From NCBI GenBank assembly GCA_014905825.1, contig JACGCN010000001.1:806001-870000 (forward strand): DNA of 64,000 bases, in the 5' to 3' direction. This stretch comes from Lyophyllum atratum (Eukaryota > Basidiomycota > Agaricomycetes > Agaricales > Lyophyllaceae). Below the pieces are notes generated by a model that was given only the letters and a program-made list of their open reading frames with translations, had not been told where the DNA came from and did no database searches. Every line of letters starts with the position of its first letter. Position 1 is the stretch's first letter. The translations under genes and the position numbers were made by a program. Below, one piece after another: positions 51,147 through 62,071 of the stretch.

Positions 51147-51776
51147 GGCGTCGTGAGTGGAAGTTGGATCTCGTTGGCGAGCACAGCGTCCGAGAACGAC
51201 GAGCCGGCAACTGCCGATGTTTGCATTCGAGGGGTGGCCAAACAACCGCCGATGTAAAAATATCTATGATCGTTGACAATGAATGGTATGCGGCTACGGG
51301 CTCGGCGCCGATTCTTCGAAGCACTCCTTCCTCGCGATATGCTCGGATTGCCACGGGACCGCGCCCAAGATCAATTGCAGAATCCTGCGCCGGACGTCAA
51401 GGCCAGGCGGTGATGAGTGACCGTGACTAACTGCAGAAAGGTGCACTTGGCACTGGGACGGGATAACGAATAGGCCCTGACCCCGAGTACAGCCTCTCGG
51501 GCTAAATCGAGCGTGAGACCACGTGGTGGAGTATAAAAAAGTAGGGCTGGAAGAATGGACAACCCCTCGGTGCACTTAACCTTGTCCTTTCTTTTCTTCA
51601 GCTTCCCTCCTCGCCCTTTCCTCGCCTTCTTGACCGTACGTCCGCGTGTATCTCATCCATTTCATTTCTCACTCGAAGCTTCCACCTTCAGACCCCACAG
51701 TCTCTTCTTTAAATACTGTCCCCCCCTGTCAACCAGACACCACTCTCGCTCACCACCCCGTCTCTACTCACTCGCC
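51147..51776 (+). promoter_or_regulatory. Promoter of the secreted barrel protein: TATA box, E-box, pyrimidine tracts
   Basis: Divergent interval of 630 bases. A strong TATA element (TATAAAAAA) is at 51532-51540, with a CACGTG hexamer at 51520-51525. Extended C/T-rich tracts run from about 51580 to 51770, just before the ATG. This layout is typical of highly expressed fungal genes. The SCAMP promoter must share the left side. Confidence 0.6.
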
Positions 51777-52897
51777 ATGTTCACCCTTGCCCCCTTCGCC
51801 TTGGCTATCACTGCCATCTCTTCTGTCTCGGGCCTTGTCGTTCCCCGTGCAACTGCCCCCGCTGGCTGGGCTAAGGCTTATCTCGAGGTACGCCTCATGC
51901 CATCTTCGAGTGTACCTCTCTAATTGAAGCCCAGCCCTATGATACCTACCACACCAGGTATCTCGCCATTGGCTGTATCAATAAGCACGACACGGCCTTT
52001 TTTGATCAGTGCTGCCATCCTCTTCTGGTGTGTGCCAATCGTTTTTTCTTTAGCAACTCATTCCTGACCGTCCTCCTAGGCGACCCAGAAACTCGAGACT
52101 GCTCGTCCCAAGCAATGCATCCCATCTACGTCTACATCCTCTTCGAAGCCCAAGCCCACGGCCGTCCCCGACGATGATGAGTATGATGACTGTGATGACG
52201 AGGACGAGGAGCCGTCTACCACCGTTCACGCCACCTCCACGAAGGCTCCTACCCCGACCTCTACCAAGATTCCGGTCATCACTTCTACGAAGACTCCCGC
52301 TGTTGCTCCTTCTCCAGCCAAGACATCCACAACAAAGGCTTCACCCACTCCTCAATCTAGCAATGTCAACTCTGGTGGATTGTACGTTAAAACTCTTATG
52401 CCCTTTCGTGCTTATGCCGATGTTTCTTGCAGTGCTACCTTCTTCTACCAGAATGGTGTTGCTGGGGCTTGTGGGACCGTACACGGCGATAATGACATGA
52501 TCGCTGCCATTGGTACGCGCTGTTAAAACACCATCATCGTTCAGCACTTACCCCAAAAAAATTCTATCGCAGATGGCCACCGGTATGGTAACCTCAATGT
52601 CAAGTCCGCCCTCTGTGGACAGAAAGTTCAGATCACCAACCCTGCTAACAAGAAGGTACATAATTCATGTTTGACGGTTATAATTTCATTGACTCATGAT
52701 GCCATCAAGTCCGTCACCGTCACCATTGCGGACGCTTGCCCAACCTGCAAGAACGGCAACTCTATCGATCTCTCGGAGAGTGCGTTCAAGAAGATCGCGA
52801 CTCTGGATGAGGGTATGGTTGGCAGTAAGTCTTCAACGCATGTCGACGAGGATCAGATCTCTAATCCCTCTTCTTAGTCACATGGAGTTTCGTCTGA
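51777..52897 (+). CDS. Secreted double-psi beta-barrel (Barwin/expansin-like) protein
   Basis: Start ATG 51777 with a clear signal peptide (MFTLAPFALAITAISSVSGL, cleavage probably before VPRA). A short Cys-containing region (YLAIGCINKHDTAFFDQCCH) follows after an intron. Then comes a Ser/Thr/Pro linker with an Asp-rich patch (DDDEYDDCDDEDEEPS) and many TSTK repeats, probably O-glycosylated. The C-terminal barrel reads ATFFYQNGVAGACGTVHGDN, RYGNLNVKSALCGQKVQITN and SVTVTIADACPTCKNGNSID, ending VTWSFV at 52897. Cys positions fit the Barwin-like/RlpA fold seen in fungal expansin-like and papain-inhibitor-like proteins. No catalytic activity can be claimed; a wall-loosening or protease-inhibitor role is only suggested by family. 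Confidence 0.85.
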
Positions 52898-53442
52898 AGC
52901 CTGCCAATTGCCCACGCTTCGCTTTGTACATCCTTTCCCCCTTTCCGCTACTTTATCCCTTTTATCCCCAGGCATTGACTTGCCTTTTCATGATACGAGA
53001 CCAGCTCTTGTAAGAGGGTTCGGTATGAGACTCACGATGAACGGCTCGAGAGCCTATTTATGATATGAGCTAGTCCTCCTATACTTAGATCCTTCTTGAC
53101 TAGGGTCCGCTCATCATTCATGCCACCCCTCCTTTTGCCTCTGATGTACTTGACTTGTACACACGCGTTTTTATATTTGCTTTGGCGCGCCTGTTCTGGT
53201 AGCTAGCTACTCCTTAGATAGGCTTAGTCGCGAGACTGTTTGTTTTATGTTACTCATGGCGCTGCGCGCAAATCAAATATCATATTTTTTATGCTTCATT
53301 ATCCAGTGGGCAGCCTCTAGACGGACGGCCTGATCACCGGGGACACTAACGTGACGCACTATCTTGACACGCGTCAAGAGTCCAAACGCGTCAAGTAACG
53401 CGGCAAACAGGATCCAATTTCCATTTGTTCTCTTCCCGATCC
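52898..53442. other. Intergenic with twin ACGCGT sites before the Coq11-like gene
   Basis: Contains the 3' end of the barrel gene and the promoter of the next gene. A near-palindrome TTGACACGCGTCAA and a second CAAACGCGTCAA place ACGCGT at 53369-53374 and 53386-53391, 50-75 bases before the ATG. No gene recognised. Confidence 0.5.
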
Positions 53443-54712
53443 ATGAATCCTGTATTACAAAAGATCCTCGTCGTTGGAGGAAATGGCTTCATAGGTCCGC
53501 TCGTTCCACGTGTCTTCCAGGCACTTCAAAGCTCATTCATGTTCATCAGGGTCAGCCGTCTGCAAGGCAGCATTGGCGAAAGGCATTCAGGTCACTAGCG
53601 TCAGGTATGATTTGCCGCAGCTCATGCAACGAATAGCTCCGTCAATTCATACCAGCTCCTCCGGACGGCCATATCGAACAGCTAAAGGCCATACACCAGC
53701 ATGGGCATCCAAAGTATGCTCTACTTGTTTCATTCAGTCATTATTCCTTTATCAACGGCTATGTACAGGTAGACTGGCAGAAAGGCGACGCACTTCAACC
53801 GGAAACCTTCGCACATCTATTTCCAGAAGTCGGCGGCATAGTGCACACGCTGGGAACCCTCATTGAAGACGGCAGGTACAAGGAAAGCCTGAAGCAAGGT
53901 GACATCGTTGGACTCATTAACAGTTTCTACGAGTCCGTGACTGGTGACCACGGGAACCCCCTTGAGAAGACGAGGGATAACCTGCAGAGAGGCAGCTATG
54001 ACCTTTTGAATCGCGATGCTGGTCAGTCCGTCCGTGTCTTTCGTCTGTCTCTTCGTATTCTAATTTATCATCTGGTATCGTGTAGCTCTCCGTGTGTGCG
54101 AGGCATTCATTTCCTCCTCTTCTGCGGGGACCGAACCGCCCAATACACCTCGACCATTTGTATACGTTTCCGCAGAGGATATCTTTCGCCCCGTAATTCC
54201 AGCGCGATATATTGAAACGAAGCGGGAGGCTGAACAGGGCATAACAGCGCTTATGGCTGATAATCCACATTATCGCGGTGTATACATCCGTCCAAGTATG
54301 TCCACTCTCCCTGATGCCGTTTCCTTTGATAGTCACTGATAGTATATTATCACAAGGTCTGGTATATCATTCACATCATCGGCCTCTGACGACTCCAGCG
54401 GCTGTACTCCTCGACCTCTCAGCAACGCTTCATTCCAAAATTCCTCCCACTCTCCCAAGTCCATCCAGTATCCTCCGGCAAATTGGCTCGAACCTGCCAC
54501 ACGGTCCAATGTCGACCTCATCGTTCGATTCTATTGCAAACGCGCTCATTATCCCGCCTATCCACGTCGACCACGTGGCGGAGGCCATTTGCGCAGTGTT
54601 GCATTCTTCGATCAACCCGGTCCGAGGTGTTGTTGGTGTGCAGCGGATGCGTGAGCTTATTGGATGGTCAGAGAGGGGCACAGATGCACAAGTGGGCCCG
54701 AATGGTGTATAG
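53443..54712 (+). CDS. COQ11: NAD(P)-binding Rossmann protein, Coq11-like
   Basis: Atypical short-chain dehydrogenase/epimerase related to yeast Coq11 (YLR290C), part of the mitochondrial coenzyme Q synthome. The ATG at 53443 gives MNPVLQKILVVGGNGFIG, the GxxGxxG nucleotide-binding loop. An intron joins it to SAVCKAALAKGIQVTSV. Another leads to SSSGRPYRTA, then VDWQKGDALQPETFAHLFPE and GIVHTLGTLIEDGRYK, the family VVHTLGTLLE-type block. Further on, RPFVYVSAEDIFRPVIPARY, IETKREAEQGI and GVYIRPS retain the Tyr/Lys region. PPIHVDHVAEAICAVLH and a tail ending at 54712 complete it. About 330 residues. I infer mitochondrial function from the family; the leader is short. Confidence 0.82.
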
Positions 54713-55096
54713 TAATCATACTACAGTTTGAGTGGGACCACAAGTGTCACTTCTTCCGATACGGGTCCCCGAACTCCGTACCGAATTTCCATAAGTTGCA
54801 CAGCTGCGCATTTGCCTTGTGGCCCCCTGTATATTATTTCTCCTCTGGTTAGAACCAAGCCAGAAGGTAGCACCACTTTAAGGATTGCGCCATCACAGCG
54901 AAGATTTCGGGGTACCTTACGCGTGAGTCTAGATGTTTTGCCGCAAACCGCCGTTCACTTAGGGGCTTTCCCCAAAAAAATGTTGCAATGGTGTTATGGT
55001 ATTAGTTTGTTATCAGTCGGTCTCAGGTGGAACGACCCGTCTTCTTCGACCTGTTAAATCCTCCTCCACCTGTCTCACTCCGTCGTGCCCGCGTCC
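54713..55096. other. Intergenic, nothing recognised
   Basis: About 384 bases between the Coq11-like stop and the adenylate kinase start. It should hold the kinase promoter; no motif stands out. Confidence 0.5.
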
Positions 55097-56254
55097 ATGC
55101 AACCTCTGCGACTTGCCCGCTGTTCAGCCAAATCCCGGGTTCAAAAACCCTTTTGCCGGTCAATAGGCTACTCCACCCCCTCTCGCAGAGCCCTTCCATT
55201 CTTTCTAAACACAAAGCATGGCAATGACGATCATGAGCACGACCAGAGTCGTGTACTGCGCATGCTCATGTTTGGGAAGCCTGGAGCTGGGAAGGGCACT
55301 CTGGCGGCGCGGTTAGTACAGAAGTACGAGATCTTGTCGCTCTCTACAGGAGATCTGCTTCGCCAGCATATTGCTGAAGGGACAGAGGTCGGACGCGAGG
55401 CAGAGGATACTGTTGCCCGAGGAGGGCTCCTACCAGATGAAGGTCATGCTCAAGGTTGTTACAAGCAAACTAGATTCCCTGTACAACACGGTGTGCATCG
55501 TTCACGTCCCGTAATCCATCCATCCGTATTCAGTGTTTATCTCTTACAGCCTTGGATTCTGGACGGATTCCCTCGTACGCTTGGTCAAGCAAAGCTTCTT
55601 GACAACCACATTATGTACGTGAACTGTTTGTCACACGACCTCTCAGCATTGGCTCAGCCCCCTCTAGGAAGAAGCACAATCTCATCACTCTCGTTGTTAA
55701 CATAGACGTCCCCGACGATGTCATTCTGAGCCGTATTTCAGATCGCTGGCTCCACCTTCCGTCAGGTCGCGTCTACAACAGGTCATACAATCCGCCAAAA
55801 GTAGAGGGGTATGACGATGTGACTGGTGAGCCGCTAACCAAGCGCCCAGATGACAACCCGGTACGTATCCAGCCGCCTGATTCATCCTTCATCTGTGTCT
55901 AAGACGTTTCTGTAACAAGGAGGTTTTCTCTCGCCGCTTGTCTCAGTTCTACACCTCTACATCCCCGCTGTTAGAGTATTACACTGCAGCAGCGGTCTCT
56001 TCCACAGTACCAGCTCGTAATCCTCATCAACATCCCCACCAGCTTTCCTTCCACCGCCCGCAGCCAGATTCAAGCTCAAGACGCTTCGCGGCGCTACATC
56101 GGATGAAAATTGGCTCCATCTTGACAAAATCATCGGCAGCGCATTCCCTCACTTGAAAGAGAGGAACGTTTCCCGACAGACGCGAAGAACAAGTAACTTG
56201 AGCGATGTCGCATTTACGGACAGAGTAGGGGCGGGAGTTGGGTTCCAGGATTAA
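55097..56254 (+). CDS. ADK2: Mitochondrial adenylate kinase (GTP:AMP phosphotransferase type), apparent frameshift
   Basis: The ATG at 55097 gives MQPLRLARCSAKSRVQKPFC, a basic presequence. The P loop is FGKPGAGKGTLAARL. The AMP-binding segment is LSLSTGDLLRQHIAEGTEVG. In the conserved GGLLPDEVMLKVV segment the frame changes after LLPDE: GAAGGTC near 55439-55445 has one base too many, and VMLKVVTSKLDSLYN continues in the +1 frame. No splice site explains this. The +1 frame then splices properly into PWILDGFPRTLGQAKLLDN and KKHNLITLVVNIDVPDD. The LID domain (DRWLHLPSGRVYNRSYNPPK) and KRPDDNP follow. The last exon, reached through an intron at about 56017-56063, includes GATSDENW and ends at 56254. 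Either an assembly error or an inactivating mutation; everything else is intact. Confidence 0.82.
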
Positions 56255-56450
56255 CGTCACGACATTCTCTCTTTCGTTTGCTCTTTGATTTGGTTCTACT
56301 TTCTTGACGAAATTTTGTTTTCTGGGACGGCGCACCACCTTTGGCTTGGCCTTGTATTTCTACCTTGACCTTTTATACTTACCATGACGTTCAACGAGTG
56401 TATTTTTGACATCTTTTTCAGTCGATAGACTGCTTTTATGATTATTTTTT

Positions 56451-57512
56451 CTATCGAAGTCCATACCTGTGCAGGGGTAAGAACGAGTGAAGTTGCAGGA
56501 TGAGAAGTACCAGAATAATTGCCTGACATTTTCACAATATATAAACCTTCAGGCAGCCCTTCTTGGACTTGCTCCATCACAAGTCGTAGGCTCGCCTGGT
56601 CAAAGATATCTTTCCATGCCCTGTCAGATCTACCAACAAGTCAGTATAATCTTGCGTCTATCGGAACAAGCGAACCTTGTTAAACTGGAGTCCTGCTCGT
56701 CAAATACAGTACACGGCGAACCATCATCGTTGTCCTGACACAAGTTCTCTTTCACCACGATGAGACTTCTACCCTTCTCCTTTTCCCTCAGAGCAGCATG
56801 GCTCCGCCGCAGAAAGGCAACGAGGTCCAGATCACTTAGATGGCCCAAACACCATTGACACCAGATTATGTCGAAGCCCATGTTGATATCATCTAGTGCC
56901 CGGGGTGGCTGATATCCGACGCGATCTAAGAAGGTAACATGATGTGGTTTCATTGGGTCGAACTCCTGCAATGTGCCTTGCAAGATAGTAACGCTCTTCG
57001 TCTGATCTGCGATACCTTTCCAGGGACGTTGACCGCGCTGCAGGGCGTCAGTGCTTTGGCTGATCCGAGCTTTGGCGAAGGCTTCCTGCACAAAATGGCC
57101 TACTGGTTCAAGCAGCACGACATCTGACACAAGATGAAGAAGGACGTCTGATGTGACACGGCCGACGCCTGCGCCGACATCGAGAGCCCGGATTCGGAGA
57201 GGTAACTTCGGTTCAAGGGGTCGAATCGAGGATGGAACGATGGAAAGTTCTGGATATAGATGAAGCAGAAACAGCCTAGAGCCCAGCGAATCTATCCGGG
57301 GCAAGGTCTAATAGGAATAGTTTGAGAGAGTAGATCTAAAGCAGAAGGTAAATCAATACCCCAGTGCCGTACCCGCCTACCCGGAAGTTTAATCATACAA
57401 TTGCGGGTGGATCTATCATCCACTCACCGAGAACACCATCATAACTTGCTGGCTGGGTCGCCCAGTATTCGATTCCATCCGTAACATCGGGAACGGGTGT
57501 TGAGGAGGACAT
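56451..57512 (-). CDS. TAE1: Protein alpha-N-methyltransferase 1 (NTM1/Tae1)
   Basis: Methylates the alpha-amino group of proteins starting X-Pro-Lys/Arg after Met removal. The minus-strand ATG at 57512 gives MSSSTPVPDVTDGIEYWATQ, PASYDGVLG. A second exon reads PRIDSLGSRLFLLHLYPELS. Motif I is ALDVGAGVGRVT. Downstream are VVLLEPVGHFVQEA, then FDIIWCQWCLGHLSDLDLVA and FLRRSHAAL. IVVKENLCQDNDDGSPCTVF and DEQDSSLTR are the substrate-pocket text. After an intron come SDRAWKDIFDQASLRLVMEQ and GLPEGLYIVKM. A last intron (donor AT/GTCAGG, acceptor TGCACAG) adds YGLR and the stop at 56451, matching the usual KMYALR end. About 290-300 residues. Confidence 0.92.
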
Positions 57513-57574
57513 CTCTGATCACGTGCCTTCCTTCATGAAATATTTCATCGCGTCGCCCCAAATAAGCGACAACA

Positions 57575-57580
57575 ACGCGT
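57575..57580 (+). promoter_or_regulatory. ACGCGT (MluI cell-cycle box-like) next to the Swi3 start
   Basis: A perfect ACGCGT ends four bases before the SWI3 ATG, inside the 72-bp interval shared with the TAE1 gene. The hexamer is the MBF site of yeasts. Function here is inferred only. Confidence 0.4.
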
Positions 57581-57584
57581 GGCA

Positions 57585-59040
57585 ATGGACTCATTGGCCA
57601 GTATCTGGGATGAACCTGTGGAACAGCCCGTAGCCGAGGACACCCCTAAGGACTTCTCTTCGCGTCCCAAGGACCCTTTGTTTTTCGCAGGCTCCGACGA
57701 TGAGGATGTGCCCAGGCCTCCTCCGCAGAACGTGCCCGATGTTGATTTCGACATCGATGCCCTGTTTGCTGACGTGGAAAACGACGACGATCCATTCAGC
57801 TTCAAGCCTCTTACCTCTAAACTGGACACGGAGGCTCTTAGACGCGAGGCTGAAGCCCGATATAAGAAGAACATGCCGAGCTTGACGCCGCACGCCATTA
57901 TGAGCAGCTCGCCACCAAGGGATATGGGTGACGAGGATGGATCCAAATCAAAGACTGCGGGAGAAAAGGGCAAGGAATCCAGAAAGGAAGGAGGAAGCCC
58001 GTGCGGCTGGACGAAGGGCGACTGCTAGGTCCCACTGGGTTTCCCAAACTCATCAAGGATACAAAGAATTTCAGGACGAAGGGAAAGGGCCATGAAGTAT
58101 GTTTTCTAACTTGCAATACTGTTCATTCGCTCATGATTCATAGGCTACCGACCTTGAATAGACTTTTGCAAATATATGGCTACTGGACTCACGGGATGTA
58201 CCCAAAAACCACGTTCCGCGATACAGTCGAACGTGTAGAGAAATTGTGCCACTCTAAGCGTATGCATGTGAGATTGGCTCCGTCTACTTCTATCTATAAT
58301 CCTTTCTGAGTATCTTTCAGGTCTCTCTGAGCGTCTGGAGAGATGAGGCGCATGGACTAGTCAATGGCCGCAAGCCTCACGACGACGACGACGATGAGAT
58401 CATTGATCTGACCGAAAATCCTGGCGGAGACCCTACTACGTCCAAGAACGAATCCTCTCGCGCATCCTCACCTGTTTCTGACGGGGCAGCCGATGCTTCA
58501 TCCTCGTCCCATCCGCCATCTCACCCTCCGTCTTCCGGTGCGGAAATGGACGACGACGACGACTTCGATATCGACGCGGTTATCCGCGACGAAGAGGCAC
58601 GCGTTGCCAAGGAGCGAGCCGCCTCGCAAGCTTCGGATACACTTACCAATTTCACCACTAACAGAGATAAAGGAAAGGGAAGACTGGATGATGACGACGA
58701 CACGGCAATGTGGGAAGCGTTGGACGCAATGCAGGACAACGTGTCGCATGCTGCACAATTTGCGAGTACAGTTCCAAGGATGGACGAGGATGAAACGATG
58801 TGGGACGAGTTGGATGCGCTCCAAGACGGTGCTTTGAGTGTGACGGCGCCTGTGAAGCCGTCTTCTGGGGACTTGGATGAGGATGAAGATATGTGGGATG
58901 TAGTCCGAGAACTGGAGGCTGATGCGACAGGGGTACATGATCCTCGACCACCTACCACTACGACTGAGATGTCGGAGGTAACGGCTGCTGTCAGCACTAC
59001 ACAGCAAGATGACGATGATTGGGATTCTGTCTACGTCTGA
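57585..59040 (+). CDS. SWI3: Replication fork protection component Swi3 (Csm3/TIPIN)
   Basis: Partner of Swi1/Tof1 (Timeless) in the fork protection complex. The ATG at 57585 gives MDSLASIWDEPVEQPV. An acidic N-terminus (SDDEDVPRPPPQN, DFDIDALFADVENDDDP) precedes an intron that joins the basic KGRRKPVRLDEGRLLGPTGF. PKLIKDTKNFRTKGKGHEAT, DLNRLLQIYGYWTHGMYPKT and RVEKLCHSKRMHV form the conserved Swi3 domain. The C-terminus is long, acidic and repetitive, with MWEALDAMQDN, MWDELDALQDG and MWDVVRELEAD as related short repeats, ending at 59040. An upstream in-frame GTG should not be used. About 430 residues, longer than yeast Csm3. Confidence 0.92.
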
Positions 59041-59133
59041 TATGTATTTTTGAGACGTATTTACAGGCATGCAGAAGCTTATAAGCTTTGATATATCTAA
59101 GTAGTGTACATGAAATCGGCAACGAATCTTCCT

Positions 59134-61388
59134 TCAATCAGCACTAGACCACAAGACACATCTCCCACTAGCATTTCCGCTGGCAGCTCGCTCGACAATG
59201 CTCGGGTGAGAGCAAGTGACCGCCTGGACAGCAGATATCCTAGTTTATCACAGGTTTAGAACAAATCGAGAACTACTACAGGAAAACATACTTTTCTTTA
59301 TCTGCCAGTCTAGCCACAAGATCGCCCTATAAGAATGCGCCAATGAGTAACTAGAGGCCCTGGGAAACGAATACGAGATGTTGCTCACTTTACAGGAAAA
59401 GATATCCAGGGAATGATTCATGTTACCGATCTGTTGAGTTCAAGATCATCGTATATCGCTCGCCTTGAGCATTCATGGATGTACAAACCGTGAAGTGTGG
59501 ATAAACGTCCGGGTTAGGTGACCATTGGGCTCTTAGGATGGTCAACCATTTACCCTGTGGCGACGCATATGAACATCCATACTAATCAGTACAAGCAAAG
59601 TTAACACACCGTTTGACAATTGTGTCCTATTATACTGAATGGTCTGGAGGATGGGAAAGGTGCCGAGCTGGCAAACTTATCAGATGATATATCCCACACT
59701 ATATGTGAGTGAGCATCAGACGCAGATTTGAGCCAACAATGGTCAGCCTACATCGTAGCTTGTCGTCATAGCTTGTGCTCACTATGGAACGCCCCCTTGG
59801 GTCCCAATAGGCTGAACTGACGGATTTCGTATGTCGCCATTCGGCACGTAAGCAGGGTTTGCCAGAGTCAGTTTCTAAGAAACTAGTGATAGTATCATGG
59901 CCGAATTCTAGTCCTGTGGCTCCCGAGGCGGCATCCGAGAGATTAGCATCGAGTTGCTGCAGTTTCCTGGCATCCCATATCCTGGACCCCATCCTCGTCA
60001 GCCAGTGATAATTGAAGAGCTGACAACTCCTGCTTACTTTAGCGAACGATCATTGCTTGCCGTCAACAAAAAATGCGGCCGTGTTGGGTTTATGCTGATG
60101 CACCCAATCTTCTGTTCGGAAAGGCCGTACCAGCGAGTGTTCTTGTTATCCTCCCGCAGATCAAGGTGGGTCACACCACCTGCACCATCCGATACCCACA
60201 TTTCGTTCCCACTGGGAGCCAAATCGACACTGGTAACGATCGTTTCATCTCCTGTAGAATATACTTGGCGGGAGATGCCCGTTGTAAAAGAGAGACTTCG
60301 AATGCTGCCGTCGTACGAGCTCGTGTACACCTAGGGAGCCATGTTGAACCACATATGGATATCAAACAACAAAGGAGTGCTTACATTGTGTGCATTGACA
60401 GGGTCAAACTTGACACTGGAAATGGACGACTTAGAGGTCGCTGGCCAATGCGCTTGTAAACGCCAATATTTTCCCCTTTCTCCGTCAGTGTCGGTTACGG
60501 TCTCCGCATCCTCATCCACTACTTCATCAGGTGGTGCTTGTGCGTCCCAAATTCCCAGTTGGCCGTGTTTATCTAATTTGTCGAGTCAGAGTCATGCAAG
60601 CAAGAAAGTACCGAAACCGCGCAAAAGCGCGCACCTCCGAAGAATATCAGGTCTTTCGTGACTTCCGGATGGTAGGCCGCACTGTAAATCCTATTTTGCG
60701 TCACTTTGGCGCGCGAAACTATCTTCAGTGACTGCAGACGTTGACGAAGATCAGCGACGGCGGCCTCATCCTTCTTGTCATCGTCGAAAGCAAAAGCTTC
60801 AGGGTCCCCGACGCGCTTTGGGTACGCTGTTCGTGTTACAGTTTGGAACATTGCGGATAACGAGGACACTTCATGAAGATCTTCTTGTTCTAAAAGGGCG
60901 ACCAGGTCCAAGTCGGACGTGCGTGGGCGGTTGGCTATTCTGACGCGTTCTTCGGCCTCCAGACGTTCTTCTGCTTCCTTGGCGCGCTGCTCCTCCAAAT
61001 CCGTCTAAAAAGGTTTCAGTGGTTAAAGTCATGCAAGATAAGTAAACATGATTGCATTACCTCACGTTTCCGCCGTTTGGAAGGGCTCTCATCAAGGTCT
61101 ACCGCAGTCCTCTTCAATCTGGAGGACTGACGCCTTGGTGCCTCGGCGGCCTCGGACACTTCTTTCTTCACGCGCTTCTTTGGCTGAACGGGGGTCGCCT
61201 TAGTTTTAGGTGCTAATTTTGGGTTCGAAACAGGCATTCCAAGCCCTGCGACGGCCTGTTTGAGCTCCAGCTCTTCCAGCAGTGCGCGATTTCTTGCGAT
61301 GTTTGCTTCGCGCTCGAGCTCACTGGTGACCCATTAATCAGAGCATCATAAATGAACATTAACCTTACTATTTAGATAATTTAGGCAT
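59134..61388 (-). CDS. CMR1: DNA damage-binding WD-repeat protein Cmr1 (WDR76 family)
   Basis: A nuclear seven-bladed WD protein that binds chromatin, moves to damage-associated inclusion sites, and helps replication-stress responses. The minus-strand ATG at 61388 gives MPKLSK, and an intron joins YELEREANIARNRALLEELE, the Cmr1 N-terminal helix. A basic nuclear-signal region follows (KKRVKKEVSEAAEAPRRQSS, SPSKRRKREV). AYPKRVGDPEAFAFDDDK and IVSRAKVTQNRIYSAAYHPE start the propeller. Blades include DKHGQLGIWDAQ, YTSSYDGSIRSLSFTTG, DETIVTSVDLAPSGNEMWVS and FLLTASNDRSLKIWDARKLQ. The final exon reads HPSIVERAASGNASGRCVLW and ends SSAD at 59134. About 500-550 residues with numerous introns; some in 59280-59720 were not resolved. 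Confidence 0.9.
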
Positions 61389-62071
61389 TGTGATAACGAG
61401 GGCTAGTCGGCGGTGGACGTCGAACGTTGAACGTTGAACGTTGAGTAACTAGGAGTCCTTGGCAAACCGCTGAACCCACGTCAACTTGTGTGGTATTGAC
61501 TCACGTGATTCTTTTGCTGTTGTCACGGCGGCGTGACGCGACGCGTAGCCGACTCTTGATTCCCCTTGAACTTTAAACTGAATAGGGTAATTATTTGACA
61601 GTTGTCATCCATATCACTAATTCCAAGGACAAGAAGACCTTCCAGCACCTCCCACTGTTCCTGCGTGCGCATAATCTCGTCCTCGACAGTACATGAAGGA
61701 CCTATATCCACATTTGATGTCCTTCAACAAACTGAGGAAAGGTGACCCAGCTCCACCATATACAGTTATCAGTTGTGTTATAGACCAGCTGGAGGCCTCT
61801 TGAAGTATCTTGCACGCGTACTGACTACCCGGTCAAAACCCGAGCCCTGGTCCAAATCGGTCAACTTGTTTTGATGAGCCTCTCTCCCATAAATATCTGC
61901 CTGTGACTGCCAGGATCCAAGTTCAAGGCCAAAGTGGCTACCTCACATAGCCCCTGCGTTTGTTGCCGATCCATTTCAAATGTATCATGGTAAGCTCAAA
62001 CGATGGCGATTTGGAAGAAGATTTGGGTGTATATTTTGAGAATGAGATAAACACGTACATAAGAGCCTATA
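61389..62071. other. Intergenic between Cmr1 start and kinase stop, with ACGCGT and heptamer repeat
   Basis: About 680 bases. Upstream of Cmr1 there is a GACGCGACGCGT cluster with ACGCGT at 61541-61546. A short heptamer tandem repeat (GTTGAAC about three times) lies at about 61420-61445. A small frame on the minus strand (61523-61711, 62 codons) has no recognisable features and is not called. Confidence 0.5.

Noticed and set aside
61523..61711. 62-codon minus-strand frame upstream of Cmr1
   Set aside because: Short, no homology recognised, and it overlaps the probable Cmr1 promoter region.
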